Shown: positions 1 to 10,294, numbered from the stretch's first letter. The stretch is DNA of 64,000 nt from JAIBJN01 sp963830885 (GCA_963830885.1 CAWHOA010000022.1:1-64000), one strand, 5' to 3'. A program made the numbers and translations. The notes: generated by a model not told the origin, from the letters alone.

Positions 1-2
1 CA

Positions 3-794
3 GCCATCTGCGTGACGGTGGGCCTTGTGGCCGGCACACCGGTCGTCGCACAGGTCCACGCGCCGCGCAAGCGCCTGCTGGTGATCGGCGAGGAAAAGGG
101 CTATCGACACGAAGCTATTACGCACGCGATGGTGACGGTCGAACGCCTGGGCAAAGAGACCGGCCTGTGGGACACGGTGATCCGCACCGACACCGAGGCG
201 CTGACGAAGAAAAAGCTCGAATACAACGCGAAGAATCTGCAGGACTTCGACGCGGTCGTCTTCTACACCGGCGGCACGCTCGAGATGGACGCCAGCCAGC
301 AGGCCGACTTCGTGTCCTTCGTCCATGACGACGGCAAGGGTTTTATCGGCATTCACAGCGCGACGATCACCTTCATAAAATGGCCCGCGTACGGCGAGAT
401 GTCGGCGGCTATTTCGACGAGCACCCGTGGAACACATTCGACGCGCCTGTCATCGTCGAAGACCCGGCGTTCCCCGGTATGAAGCAATGGCCGTCGGCGT
501 TCACGATCAACGACGAGATTTATCAGATCAAGGACTTCTCGAGGACGACGACGCGCGTGCTGATGCGGCTCGATGCGTCGAAGCTGGACCTCACCAACCC
601 GCGCGTTCATCGCAAGGACGGCGACTTCGCGGTCACGTGGGCCAAGATGTACGGCAAGGGACGGTCTTCTATTCCACGCTCGGCCACGTCGAAGCCAACT
701 GGGACAACCCGAGATGCAGACGATGATCGTCGAAGCGATCAAGTGGGTGCTCAAGATCGTCGACGCTGACGTCACGCCTCGGGCGCAGCGCTAG
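3..794 (+). CDS. ThuA-like domain protein, 5' truncated, frame broken three times
   Basis: The reading frame enters from the window edge as the tail of a signal peptide (a hydrophobic VGLVAG stretch ending ...VVAQV), then KRLLVIGEEKGYRHEA and FYTGGTLEMD. These fit the ThuA/trehalose-utilisation glutamine-amidotransferase-like fold (GFIGIHSAT). Homology continues in three successive frames: WPAYGEM / GGYFDEHPWNTFDAPV, then MYGKGR / VFYSTLGHVEANWDNP, then EMQTMIVEAIKWVLK to the stop. Each switch (near 400, 660 and 712) is repaired by adding one base, so these look like single-base deletions rather than a real pseudogene. Such secreted ThuA proteins are common in Acidobacteria and Planctomycetes; the substrate is unknown. 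Family call fairly sure, role not. Confidence 0.7.
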
Positions 795-875
795 AATCAG
801 GCCTGGCGATCGAAGGCTTGCCGTCGCAGGCGTCGTCGAGCGACACCGAGCCAGTCCGAGGTACGTCAACGACTC

Positions 876-1261
876 CTACAGCCAACGTCGAACTGCTTCT
901 ACCGTATCCGTCGGCTTCGTGTTGAAGCCGATCCGAGCCTTGAGCGGGAGCTCGTGGACGACGTTCAGGAGCTTCTCGAAGAGCAGGAAGTACTTTGGAT
1001 TGGCGCGAACTCCGGCGCCGATAATCACGCAGCCGTAATCTTTTGCGCGGAGCTGGGACGCCACGACGGTCTCTGCCGTCTCGCCGAGATCCACGAAGCA
1101 TCCATCAGGTTCGTAGCCAAGACCTCGAAGGCGTTCGAGCTCGGCGGCGGTGCCCGCGTTGACCTTTCGTCGGTCAGGTTCATGGGGGCAAGCTCGGGCG
1201 ACGAGAAATCCAGGAATTTTGGATCGAATCCAATGATCAACACGCTCTTGTTGGTTGGCAT
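876..1261 (-). CDS. conserved hypothetical protein, frame broken once
   Basis: The start is MPTNKSVLIIGFDPKFLDFSSPELAP and, after a one-base slip near 1170-1180, the protein continues KVNAGTAAELERLRGLGYEP, DLGETAETVVASQL, YGCVIIGAGVR, LLFEKLLNVVHE to VEAVRRWL. About 128 residues when repaired. The N-terminal beta strand with VLIIGFDP and the later CVIIGAG suggest a small Rossmann-like fold. I recognise it only as a widespread uncharacterised family. It is read opposite to the ThuA gene and follows the esterase on the same strand. Confidence 0.55.
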
Positions 1262-1334
1262 CGGTCGCCTCCAGTCTGTTGCGCTGTCGGTGGCTCACGA
1301 TTCTGAGCCTGGTCAACTGAGGTGAGATCCTCCG

Positions 1335-2915
1335 CTAACGCAATCCTACCCAGATTCCCGGCTGATTTCGGCCGGGCCCGGTGACGTGTTCGATGTAGAT
1401 GTCGCAGAACTCGCGGCGCAGCGCTTCGCGCGCGATGGGGCCTGAGTCCCTTAATGCAAGATGACGTCGCGCGGCTTGGTCAAACCTCGGCCACGCAGGA
1501 AGGCCGCTCCCGTTCGGGTCGCCGGTTCTGGCAAAGTTCGTCCAGTAGCGCTGAATCGTGTCCGACACCGCCTGGTCGACCGCGTCGTACTCCGCGACCG
1601 CGCGAGCAGCGCCGAAAGTGCCGAAGAGATAGGGCAACTCGCTGGCATGTGTCGCGCCAAATGCCTCACGCCCCTTGGCGACCCGATCGAACTCATACTG
1701 ATAGGTCGGGTTGTTTGCCGCGGCATGCCAGCTAGCCTGGAGCACCGACGAACAGCGAAACGATGTATCCGTCGCCCACTGCTCTTCGGCCGATCCGTAG
1801 CGCGGATCCGGCGCACCAGTCGCCGGTTTGTAGAGCGTCATCGCCTTCGCGGCGAGCGACCCGTACGCCGAACGAATCGCGCCCGCGAGATCGTTCGGCA
1901 GCGTCGTCCCAGGTACGCGCTCGCGCGCGGTGCTGCCAATCATCATCGGCACGCGATGCTCGTGTCCTTTGGCAAATGACTCGGCCGGCTGCTCCGGCAG
2001 GACGTGACCGTCGACAATGGCGAGAAGGGAAGGCGGCGGCGCAGTCAGATACGACGGCTCGACCGTGAAGATGTCGACTGGCGGCACCCCACGCAGCCGC
2101 TCGAGCACGCGATCGGACGGCGGATTCAGTCGAGCCATCATCGTCGCGCCATTCTGCTGCGCCTGGGTCAAGGTCAACGCGCCCCCGAGCGTCGTCACCG
2201 CGCCGCTCTGAGCGATCGCGCGATGGAACAATCCCTTGGCCAGCGGGGACACCATCAGAAAGCTGACGTCGAAAGAACCAGCCGACTCTCCGAAGATAGT
2301 CACGTTTCCCGGGTCGCCACCGAACTGTCGAATATTCGCCTGTACCCATCTCAGCGCGGCGATCTGATCGAGCAGCCCGTAGTTTCCCGACACTCCGTGC
2401 GCCGACTCTTTCGAGAGCGCGGGGTGCGCGAGGAAACCGAGGATCGACAATCGGTAGTTCGTGGTCACCACCACTACACCGTGACGCGCGAGACGCTCGC
2501 CGTCCATGGCCGGAGTATTCGACGTGCCACCGAAGTTCCCGCCGCCAGGAATCCAAACCATCACAGGCAGTGCGCCGCTCGCAGGCCACGACGGCGTCCA
2601 CACGTTCAGATACAGACAGTCTTCGCTGCTGGTCCGAGCCAACTCGGGTCTCAGCATCGCGCTTTGGGCACATGGCGGCGCGAAGCTGGTCGCCTCGCGC
2701 GTGCCCGCCCAACTTGGAAGCGGCCGCGGATCGCGCCAGCGGAGATCACCCACTGGCGGCTGAGCGAACGGGATGCCTTTGAATACCGCGCCGCCCGCGG
2801 CGAGTGTCGGACCACGAATGGAACCGGTGATGGTCGAGGTGATTGGTGGATCCTGCGCTGCCAGCGTGACGCCGACAAATGCCAGTACGCCGACGATGGC
2901 AGTTGCTGCTCCCAT
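1335..2915 (-). CDS. carboxylesterase type B (para-nitrobenzyl esterase family), secreted
   Basis: Alpha/beta hydrolase of the carboxylesterase/cholinesterase family, hydrolysing carboxylic esters. From the ATG at 2915 it has about 526 residues: signal peptide (MGAATAIVGVLAFVGVTLAA), family motif SEDCLYLNVWTP near residue 97, oxyanion segment WIPGGGNFGG near 121, nucleophile elbow GESAG with Ser about 211, and the active-site histidine region FGATHASELPYLFG in the last quarter. A longer frame opens at 3128, but the residues before 2915 do not look like coding sequence and the signal peptide fixes the later start. No clear Shine-Dalgarno is visible. The frame is intact. Substrate unknown. Confidence 0.85.
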   Translation of the reverse strand: MGAATAIVGVLAFVGVTLAAQDPPITSTITGSIRGPTLAAGGAVFKGIPFAQPPVGDLRWRDPRPLPSWAGTREATSFAPPCAQSAMLRPELARTSSEDCLYLNVWTPSWPASGALPVMVWIPGGGNFGGTSNTPAMDGERLARHGVVVVTTNYRLSILGFLAHPALSKESAHGVSGNYGLLDQIAALRWVQANIRQFGGDPGNVTIFGESAGSFDVSFLMVSPLAKGLFHRAIAQSGAVTTLGGALTLTQAQQNGATMMARLNPPSDRVLERLRGVPPVDIFTVEPSYLTAPPPSLLAIVDGHVLPEQPAESFAKGHEHRVPMMIGSTARERVPGTTLPNDLAGAIRSAYGSLAAKAMTLYKPATGAPDPRYGSAEEQWATDTSFRCSSVLQASWHAAANNPTYQYEFDRVAKGREAFGATHASELPYLFGTFGAARAVAEYDAVDQAVSDTIQRYWTNFARTGDPNGSGLPAWPRFDQAARRHLALRDSGPIAREALRREFCDIYIEHVTGPGRNQPGIWVGLR

Positions 2916-3357
2916 GGTGCTGATAGTCTCGCGTAAGTATTGGCGTCGTTTGTGACGGGACTGTGATACGTCCAGCTCAAAAATATCCGAAGAACATCGG
3001 GGTCTATGTACGCACACCGAGCGATCGCTCCGAGGCCGAAAACACTTGATCGCGCCACAGCTCAGTTCGGGCCCCTGCTGATTGATGTTCGGTACAGGGC
3101 TGTGATCTTGCCTGCAATCGCTAGCCACGGCTGCGAACTGCCAAGGGGCAACACCAACCGCATCGTCAGCATCGCCACGAGGCCAATGACGTATACGGGA
3201 TGGACGAGCGTCGCTCTCGAATAAAGAGGCGGAAACCGAGGGCCGCAGCTGTCACCGCCGGTTCAGGCGTAAGATCGGCTCTCCTTCAACGCTCCCGGCA
3301 ACAGCCGGAGGCGGGTTGCCCGGTCCGGGCATCGCGGAGGCGCGAATTCCGGTGACC
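2916..3357. other. intergenic region with no gene seen
   Basis: About 440 bases between the divergent esterase and ECF sigma genes. It is less G+C-rich than the flanks (for example around 2975-3010) and should hold both promoters, but I see no convincing -35/-10 pair, RNA gene or repeat. Confidence 0.4.
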
Positions 3358-3930
3358 ATGCCCGACGACGTGACTGCCCTCCTGATGGACTGGAGAGGCG
3401 GCGATGACGAGGCCATCCACAGGCTCGTCCCGCTGGTGCACGAGGAACTGCGACAGCTCGCCAGGCGGCACATGGCTGGCGAACGTCCCGATCACGTGCT
3501 CCAGGCCACAGCGCTCGTCAACGAGGTCTACCTGCGCCTGGTCGACATCCGTCGGGTGCAGTGGCAGGACCGCGCCCATTTCTTTGCCGTGGCCGCCCGC
3601 CTCATGCGGCGCATCCTCGTCGACTTCGCCCGCGCGACCAAGAACCAGAAGCGCGGCGGCGATCTCCAGCGGATCACGTTCGATCAGAACCTGCCGGTCG
3701 CCGGCGACAGTCCCGACGATCTCGTTGCCATCGACGACGCGCTGCAGGCGCTGGCGGGCCAGTACGACCGCAAGGCAAAGGTCGTGGAGCTGCGGTTCTT
3801 CGGCGGCTTGAGCGTCGAGGAGACGGCCGCGGTCCTGAAGATCTCCGAAGAAACCGTCATGCGGGACTGGAAGTTTGCGAAGAACTGGCTCATGCGGGAA
3901 ATGTCTCGTGGGAACCCGCCTCGCGGCTGA
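3358..3930 (+). CDS. ECF-family RNA polymerase sigma factor (Sig-70_X6 / TIGR02999 type)
   Basis: About 190 residues from the ATG at 3358 (MPDDVTALLMDWRGGDDEAI). The region 2 signature is LVPLVHEELRQLARRHM, HVLQATALVNEVYLRLV and WQDRAHFFAVAARLMRRILVDFAR; region 4 is AKVVELRFFGGLSVEETAAVLKIS with the helix-turn-helix EETVMRDWKFAKNWLMREM. The frame also opens upstream at a TTG (3316), but family members begin near the ATG. In Acidobacteria this subfamily commonly sits just before a Ser/Thr kinase, as here. The frame is intact. Confidence 0.9.
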   Translation: MPDDVTALLMDWRGGDDEAIHRLVPLVHEELRQLARRHMAGERPDHVLQATALVNEVYLRLVDIRRVQWQDRAHFFAVAARLMRRILVDFARATKNQKRGGDLQRITFDQNLPVAGDSPDDLVAIDDALQALAGQYDRKAKVVELRFFGGLSVEETAAVLKISEETVMRDWKFAKNWLMREMSRGNPPRG

Positions 3931-4053
3931 CCATGACAGTTGGTCCCCGATTTTTCGCCTCTCTCGATAGGAGTCAGAACCGGGTGATACGACGAGTCAA
4001 TCCGACGGACCTGCGTCTGGATTGCCTGAATCGTCCTCCGACGGGCGAAACCT

Positions 4054-7025
4054 ATGGAGCGCACTCAGTGGGAGCGAGTTTCGGACATCTTCGACGCCGC
4101 CGCCGGCCGTTCGAGTGACGAGCGCGACGCGTTCCTGAGCTCTGCGTGCGACGGGGACGAGGAGGTGCGGCAGGAAGTCGTGTCGCTGCTCAGGTTCGAG
4201 AACGCGTCGGTGGAGTTTCTCGAACGGCCGGCGGTCCGCGTCGCGCCCGATGTGCGCGGTCGGCAATTGGGGCCCTACACCATCCTGGCGCCGCTCGGCG
4301 TCGGTGGCATGGGAGAGGTCTATCGCGCCCACGACTCGAAGCTGGGGCGGGACGTCGCGATCAAAATCCTGCCCCCGCGGTTCACCGGTGATCCCGAACG
4401 CTGCAGCCGTTTTGCGCGGGAAGCGCGAGCGCTGGCCACGCTCAATCATCCGCACATCGGCGCGATCTACGGGCTCGAGGAGTCGTCCGGGATCACCGCC
4501 CTGGTGCTCGAGCTCGTCGAGGGCCCGACGCTGGCCGAATGCCTGGAGCGCGGGCCACTGCCGATCGCCGACGCGCTCACTATTGCCCGGCAGGTCGCCC
4601 AGGCACTCGAGGCCGCCCACAAGGGGGGTATCATCCACCGCGATTCTCAAGCCCGCCAACGTCGTCCTGCAACGCCCGGCCCGGAGCGGCGACCGCGCTC
4701 GCGACTTTTGGGCGAAGGTGCTCGACTTCGGGCTGGCCAAGTCCACCGACGAAACCGACGCCGGCGACGGCTTCGAGGCGCCGGCGACTTTATACAGCAC
4801 GGCCATCGGACGGGTTCTCGGCACGCCGGCGTACATGAGCCCGGAACAGGCGCGTGGGCACAGGGTCGACACCCGTACCGACATCTGGTCGTATGGCTGC
4901 CTGCTCTTCGAGATGCTCAGCGGAAAACGGGCGTTCGACGGCGCGTCGCCGGCCGATACGGTGGCCGCCATCCTCGAACGGGAGCCGGACTGGGCGGCTC
5001 TTCCGAGCACTACTCCCGAATCTGGTACGGACCCTCCTGCGCCACTGCCTCGAGAAAGAACCGGCTCACCGGTTGGGTGACATCGCCGAAGCGCAGCAGA
5101 AGCTCGAGCCAGCAGAGCCTCCGCCACCACCAGTCCGCGAGCCGGGACCGGAGCGACGGTACCGCGCACACGGCCGGGTGTTCGGCAGCGGTGCGGCTGT
5201 GTCGATCCTCGCGGTGCTCTGGTGGGTCTGGCTTGGACAAGGGCCCGCCGACCTGCCGCTGCAGATCAGGCCGGCTGACCTACGAACCGGGGCTGCAGAC
5301 CAATCCCGCGATGTCACCCGACGGTCAGGTCGTGGCTTACGCGTCGAACCGCGAGGGCAACTTCGATCTCTACGTGCAGGCGGTCGGCGGCGGCAACGCC
5401 GTGCGGGTCACGGACCATCCGGCGCACGACTGGCAACCCGACTGGTCGGTCAATGCCCAGATTGTCTTCCGTTCTGAACGCGACGATGGTGGGCTCTACG
5501 TCGTCAGTCCGACCGGGGGCCACGAGCAGCGGGTCGCCGGGTTTGGCGAGTGGCCTGTCTGGTCGCCGGGCGGAACGAAGGTCCTGTTCCGCAACGGCCC
5601 GTCGTTGCTGCTCCACACCGTCGGATTGGACGGCGCTCCGCCGCAAGGGTGCAAGGAGTGCTTCGGCGGTGCGTATGGATGGTTCGGTGACGCGCACATC
5701 GTGACGTTCTCAACCGGTCAAGAGCGCCAGTATCAGCCGCGGCTCCGGCAGATCGATCTCGACAGCGGCAGCGTCCACACCTGGTCGACGAGCCGGTCGG
5801 TCGACAAGGGCTTTCTAGACCTCGGCGTGTCGGTCGGCCGGACGACCCTGGCGTGGGATCCGAGTGGGCGCGCGTTCTACTTCGCGGGTTTCTCCGGTGG
5901 GACGTCGGCGATCTGGAGGGTGGACGTCGACCCGGTACCCGCTCCTTGACCGGTGGGCCGCATCGGGTTGCGGCAACGGCGGAAGTCGGGACCAGCGTCT
6001 CCGTCGCACGCACATCCGGCGCGCTGGCGTTTGCGGCCGCATCGTCCATTCCGCGCATCTCCTGGTATCGCCTCGACCAGTCGGGGCGGCGCATCACCGG
6101 CCCACCGGAGTCGCTCACGTCTCGCGAGCTCCCGCCGGCCGACGCCGATCTGACACCCGATGGCTCGCGCCTGATTTTCACGGTCAGGCGTCCGGGTGGC
6201 ACGACCGTGGAGCTCAGAACCAGACTGCTCGCCGAGCCGTCCGAGCGGCCGCTGCTGGTCACGTCCACGACGCACGGCGAACGCCGGCAGCAACCGCTGG
6301 TATCTCCCGATGGCAGACACGTCGTCTACCGATACGTCCATCCGGAGTCCACCGGGGTGAGCGGCACGCACAACTTTCTGCTGCCGCAACAACTTCGCCT
6401 TCTCGATATCGGGACCACCCAGGAATCGGAGCTGACCCAGACCGCCTCGCGCTTCATCATGCCAGGCGGATTCACGCCGGACGGACGATTCGTTGTGGCG
6501 AGCGTCGACTTACGACCCACTCCGAATCAGAGCATGAGCATCGCGTTGTTTCCGATTGCAGCAGCGCCCAAAGCCGACGCGCAGATGAAAGTGGTCACCA
6601 CACGCCAGGGCGACAGCGGTCTGCTGCGGCCATCGATGTCGCCAGACGGGCGGTGGATTGCGTTCGAGGTGCAGGGCCACACCGCTCAGATCGCAGTGGT
6701 CGGATCCGCCGACGGCCTGTGGCAGGAGACCCAGGGCGAAAGCGGCTGGCGCTACCTCGATCCACTGGCCATGTACGATCCACACTGGTCGGCCGATGGC
6801 CGGTTGTTGTACTTCGTCTCTGCGCGCCGCGGCGTTCTGAACGTCTGGGCCGTGGATTTCGACCTCGCCTCCGGCAAGGCCGGAGCGCCCTTTCAAGTCA
6901 CCGAGTTCGACGGCCAGGCGCACTTGATCCCCCTGTCGACCGAAATGATCGCCGTCGCGCGGCACGGATTGGCCATTCGTACCAGCCATCCCAATGGAGG
7001 GATCTGGCTAGTGCACCGCCGTTGA
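4054..7025 (+). CDS. Ser/Thr protein kinase with C-terminal TolB/WD40-like beta-propeller, frame broken four times
   Basis: Start MERTQWERVSDIFDAA. Kinase motifs: glycine loop GVGGMGEVYRAHD, catalytic lysine VAIKIL, catalytic loop HRD-LKPAN, DFGLAKS, activation segment GTPAYMSPEQARG. A transmembrane helix follows (SGAAVSILAVLWWVWLG), then repeats such as NPAMSPDGQVVAYASNREGN, LTPDGSRLIF, VSPDGRHVVYR and PSMSPDGRWIAFEVQG, i.e. a TolB/WD40-type propeller. The protein is recovered only by switching frame near 4643, 5031, 5262 and 5940. The first three repairs need one base removed and the last needs one added. When repaired it is about 990 residues, the usual architecture of acidobacterial sensor kinases paired with an ECF sigma factor. 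Confidence 0.8.
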
Positions 7026-7088
7026 TAAGCGATCAAGCATTCGCTTGTGCGACTCGATCAGGGCGCGTGCCGGCCTGGTCCAAAGGTT

Positions 7089-7283
7089 CTACTTCGCCGC
7101 GCTTCCAGGATGCCGCTCGAACCACTGGATCATTGCGGCATAGGCGCGCTCGAGATCGGCGGGAGCGCCAGAAGGAACGCGCGGAATCGGCCTCGATCCT
7201 GACGCAACCCCTCGAAGTCCTGGCGCTCGATGAGCGATGTCAAGAACCCCTGCGTCAGGTCGCGCGCATCTTCCGGGTCGAGT
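7089..7283 (-). pseudogene. fragment of an ECF sigma factor joined to an unidentified C-terminal tail
   Basis: Reading leftward from the join, one frame gives DPEDARDLTQGF, SLIERQDFEGL and DRGRFRAFLLA, the region 2 signature of another acidobacterial ECF sigma subfamily. After about 40 codons the expected continuation (normally SLKHFL...) is lost. A different frame then carries ADLERAYAAMIQWFERHP to a stop at 7089. I cannot place that tail; it might be the end of a hydrolase. The fragment has no start because its beginning is replaced by nuoM sequence. Confidence 0.55.
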
Positions 7284-7290
7284 CCGCCAG
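7279..7290. other. probable chimeric join between acidobacterial and actinobacterial sequence
   Basis: On the minus strand NuoM reads normally to PFFPGPAEDWR and the next bases encode DPEDARDLTQGF of an ECF sigma factor. Both genes are interrupted at the same base, around 7283. No transposase, direct repeat or attachment-like sequence is visible at the boundary. Confidence 0.75.
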
Positions 7291-8081
7291 TCCTCGGCCG
7301 GGCCCGGGAAGAACGGGATCGCGATGGCGAGGAAGCCGTACGCGGCCGTCTTCGAGATGACGCCCGAGAGCACGGCCGCCACCTCGGGCGGCGACTCTCG
7401 GTAAGCATCGGGCAGCCAGCCGTGGAACGGCCAGAGCGGCGCCTTCACCGCGAAGGCCGCCGCGAAGCCGAGGAAGATCCAGGTGCTCGTCCCCTGCCCG
7501 CCGAGCTGCGTCATGTCGAACGTGCCCGCGTCGAGTCCGGTGGCGATGATGGCGACGAGCATGAGCAGGGAGCCCGCAACCGTGTAGGCGACGAACTTGT
7601 AGGTCGCCCCGAGCCGCCCCGGCCCGCCCCACACGCCGATGAGCACGTAGAGCGGGATGAGCATGGCCTCCCAGAAGACGTAGAACAGGACGAGGTCCTG
7701 CGCGGCGAAGACGCCGATCGTCGCGCCCTCGAGGAAGAGCAGCAGGCTCAGGTAGACGCCGAGCCGCTCCCGCCCGCTCCAGAAGCCGTAGCCGACGGCC
7801 GCCGCCGTGACCACCGCGGTCAGGCCGATCAGCCAGAGCGAGTAGTCGTAGAGGCCGACCTGGTAGGCAACGTCGAGGTCGGAGAACCACGTGACGTCGG
7901 CCTCGGCCTGCAGGCCCGTCGCGCCGAAGTCGAAGTTGAGCGCCGTGCCCACCCAGAGCGCCAGCTCGGCGAGGGCGACCAGGAGCGCGAAGCTGCCCGC
8001 GGCCCGCGTCGAGGGCCACGGGAAGACCCAGATGGCCAGCGCCGCGGCGATCGGGAGCAGGATCAGGATCGTGGTGATCAC
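7284..8081 (-). CDS. nuoM: NADH-quinone oxidoreductase subunit M, truncated by the join
   Basis: Proton-pumping antiporter-like membrane subunit of complex I. It starts at a GTG (8081) whose GTGA overlaps the nuoL stop. The first about 266 residues are typical: VITTILILLPIAAALAIWVFP, LFYVFWEAMLIPLYVLIGVWGG, the conserved-glutamate helix, and KAPLWPFHGWLPDAYRESPP with VAAVLSGVISKTAAYGFL. The sequence stops matching after FFPGPAEDWR, where a full-length NuoM (about 500 residues) would continue. The missing half and nuoN would be expected next in a natural operon. Confidence 0.92.
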
Positions 8082-9982
8082 GCGACCACCAGGAAGACGA
8101 TCGCGAGGACGGCGAGGCCCACGGCCAGCGCGAGCACGTACCCGCGCACGCGGCCGGTCTGGGCAGCGGCGACGCGGTCCGAGACGTCGCGGACGCCGGT
8201 GCCGAGGCCGCCGAGGGAGCGCAGGACGATCGGCCCCTCGATCCTTCCCAGGAGCCAGGAGGCGAGCGCCGAGGTAGGCCGGTAGAAGACGGCGTTGTAG
8301 GCCTCGTCCCACCAGAGCTTGTGCTCGAGCGCGTTCGCCGCCCACGGGATCCGTGCGCGGATCGCGGCCGGCCGGTCGCCGGGTCGGCGGTACAGCGCCC
8401 AGGCGATCGCGATGCCACCGGTGGCCGCCGCCAGCGAGGCGAGGATCGAGAAGACCGCCAGCCCGCCGCTCGCCTCCTCGACCGACTCGACGACGGGCTC
8501 CAGCCAGGTGTCCACCAGCGCCCACTGCCCCGGTACCTGGAGGAAGCCCGCGATGATCGACAGAACGGCGAGGACGCCGACCGGCCACATCATCGCGAGC
8601 GGCCCCTCGAAGCGCTCCCTGTGCAGGTGCTCGCGCGCGTAGGGCGTCTGCTCCCCGAAGAAGACGATGAAGAGGAGCCGGAAGGTGTAGAGCCCGGTCA
8701 GGAAGGCGCCCGTGATGCCGACGCTCCAGAGGATCCAGCCGAGCGAGCCCTGGTCGATCAGGCTCGAGAGGATGGCGTCCTTGGAGAAGAAGCCGGCGAA
8801 GGGCGGGATCGCCGCCAGCGCGAGCGCGCCGATGAGGAACGCCCGGTAGGTCCACGGCAGCTCGCGCGCGAGGCCACCCATCTTGCGGATGTCCTGCTCG
8901 CCGGAGAGGGCGTGGATGACGAGCCCGGCGGCCATGAAGAGCAGCGCCTTGAAGAAGGCGTGCGTCATCAGGTGGAACATGCTGGCGCCGTAGGCGCCGA
9001 GCCCGACGCCGACGAACATGTAGCCGATCTGGCTCATGGTCGAGTAGGCGATGACGCGCTTGATGTCGGTCTGGACCAGCGCGATCAGGCCGGCCATGAG
9101 CAGGGTGACCGCGCCGAGGATCCCGGCGAGCTCCTGCACGTCGATCGCCAGCTCGAAGAGCGGGCTCGTGCGGACGATCAGGTAGACGCCGGCCGTGACC
9201 ATCGTCGCCGCGTGGATGAGCGCGCTGACCGGGGTCGGGCCCTCCATCGCGTCCGGGAGCCAGGTGTGGAGCGGCACCTGCGCCGACTTGGCGACGGCGC
9301 CGCCGAGCAGCCCGAGCGCGACGAGCACCGCCAGCGTCGATCCGTCGCCGAGCGCCTCGGGAGCGGCCGCGAAGACGGTCGAGAAGTCGAGCGACCCGGT
9401 CTGCTGGACGAGGATGAAGAGCGCGAGGACGAACGTCGCGTCGCCGACCGCGTTCATGACGAACGCCTTCTTGCCCGCCTCGACCGGGGCCCGGCGCTGG
9501 TGCCAGTAGTTGATGAGCAGGTACGAGGAAAGCCCGACCATGCCCCAGCCGGCCAGGAGCAGGAGCAGGTTTCCGGCCATGACGAGCAGGAGCATCGAGA
9601 AGATGAAGAGCGCCTTGTAGGCGTGGTAGCGCCGCTCCTCCTCGTCTCCGTCCATGTAGCCGATCGCGTAGACGAGGATCAGGAACCCGACGCCGGTGAC
9701 GACGAGCATCATGAAGACGGAGAGCGGGTCGATCAGGACCGAGGCCCCGATCTTCAGGTCGCCGGCCGTCAGCCAGGTCCAGGGCGTCGAGAGGATCGAG
9801 CGGTTCTCCGGCTCTCGGCCGAGCAGCTCGAAGAAGAGCGCGGCGGTGCAGACGAAGGAGAGGAACGTCGCGCCGGACGCGAGCAGCCCGGCGCTGCGGC
9901 GATCGATTCGCTCGCCGAGGAGCGCGATCGCGACCACGGCGACGGCGGGCGAGAAGAGCGCGGTCCAGGCGAGAACGTCCAT
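8078..9982 (-). CDS. nuoL: NADH-quinone oxidoreductase subunit L
   Basis: 634 residues, full length, ATG start. Large antiporter-like subunit of complex I with about 16 transmembrane helices. Visible motifs: DPLSVFMMLVVTGVGFLILVY, GWGMVGLSSYLLINYW, KSAQVPLHTWLPDAMEGPTP, SALIHAATMVTAGVYLIVR, MTHAFFKALLFMAAGLVIH and GFFSKDAIL. The amphipathic lateral-helix region follows. It lies between nuoK (3 bases upstream) and nuoM (4-base overlap). Confidence 0.96.
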   Translation of the reverse strand: MDVLAWTALFSPAVAVVAIALLGERIDRRSAGLLASGATFLSFVCTAALFFELLGREPENRSILSTPWTWLTAGDLKIGASVLIDPLSVFMMLVVTGVGFLILVYAIGYMDGDEEERRYHAYKALFIFSMLLLVMAGNLLLLLAGWGMVGLSSYLLINYWHQRRAPVEAGKKAFVMNAVGDATFVLALFILVQQTGSLDFSTVFAAAPEALGDGSTLAVLVALGLLGGAVAKSAQVPLHTWLPDAMEGPTPVSALIHAATMVTAGVYLIVRTSPLFELAIDVQELAGILGAVTLLMAGLIALVQTDIKRVIAYSTMSQIGYMFVGVGLGAYGASMFHLMTHAFFKALLFMAAGLVIHALSGEQDIRKMGGLARELPWTYRAFLIGALALAAIPPFAGFFSKDAILSSLIDQGSLGWILWSVGITGAFLTGLYTFRLLFIVFFGEQTPYAREHLHRERFEGPLAMMWPVGVLAVLSIIAGFLQVPGQWALVDTWLEPVVESVEEASGGLAVFSILASLAAATGGIAIAWALYRRPGDRPAAIRARIPWAANALEHKLWWDEAYNAVFYRPTSALASWLLGRIEGPIVLRSLGGLGTGVRDVSDRVAAAQTGRVRGYVLALAVGLAVLAIVFLVVA

Positions 9983-9985
9983 GCG

Positions 9986-10294
9986 CTAGCCGCGGAGCGA
10001 GGTGAGGCGGTCGACGTCGAGCTCGACCCGCTTGCGCGAGACGGCGACGATGAGGCCCAGGCCGAGCACCGCCTCGGCGGCGGCAACGACCATGACGGTG
10101 AGCGCGAAGATCTGCCCGTCGGCGTTCCCGAGCTGGCGTGCGAAGGCGATCAGGGCCAGGTTGCCGGCGTTCAGCATCAGCTCGAGCGCGAGCAGGATGA
10201 TCAGCGGGCTGCGGCGGATGAGCACGCCGAAGGCCCCCGTGGCGAAGAGGACGACCGAGAGGATCAGGTAGGCGGCGATCCCCGGCCCGAGCAT
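9986..10294 (-). CDS. nuoK: NADH-quinone oxidoreductase subunit K
   Basis: 102 residues, three transmembrane helices, matching the usual NuoK length. The proton-channel glutamates are visible in LLALELMLNAGNLALIAF and VVAAAEAVLGLGLIVAV. The start ATG shares one base with the nuoJ stop (TGATG), indicating translational coupling. Confidence 0.96.
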   Translation of the reverse strand: MLGPGIAAYLILSVVLFATGAFGVLIRRSPLIILLALELMLNAGNLALIAFARQLGNADGQIFALTVMVVAAAEAVLGLGLIVAVSRKRVELDVDRLTSLRG

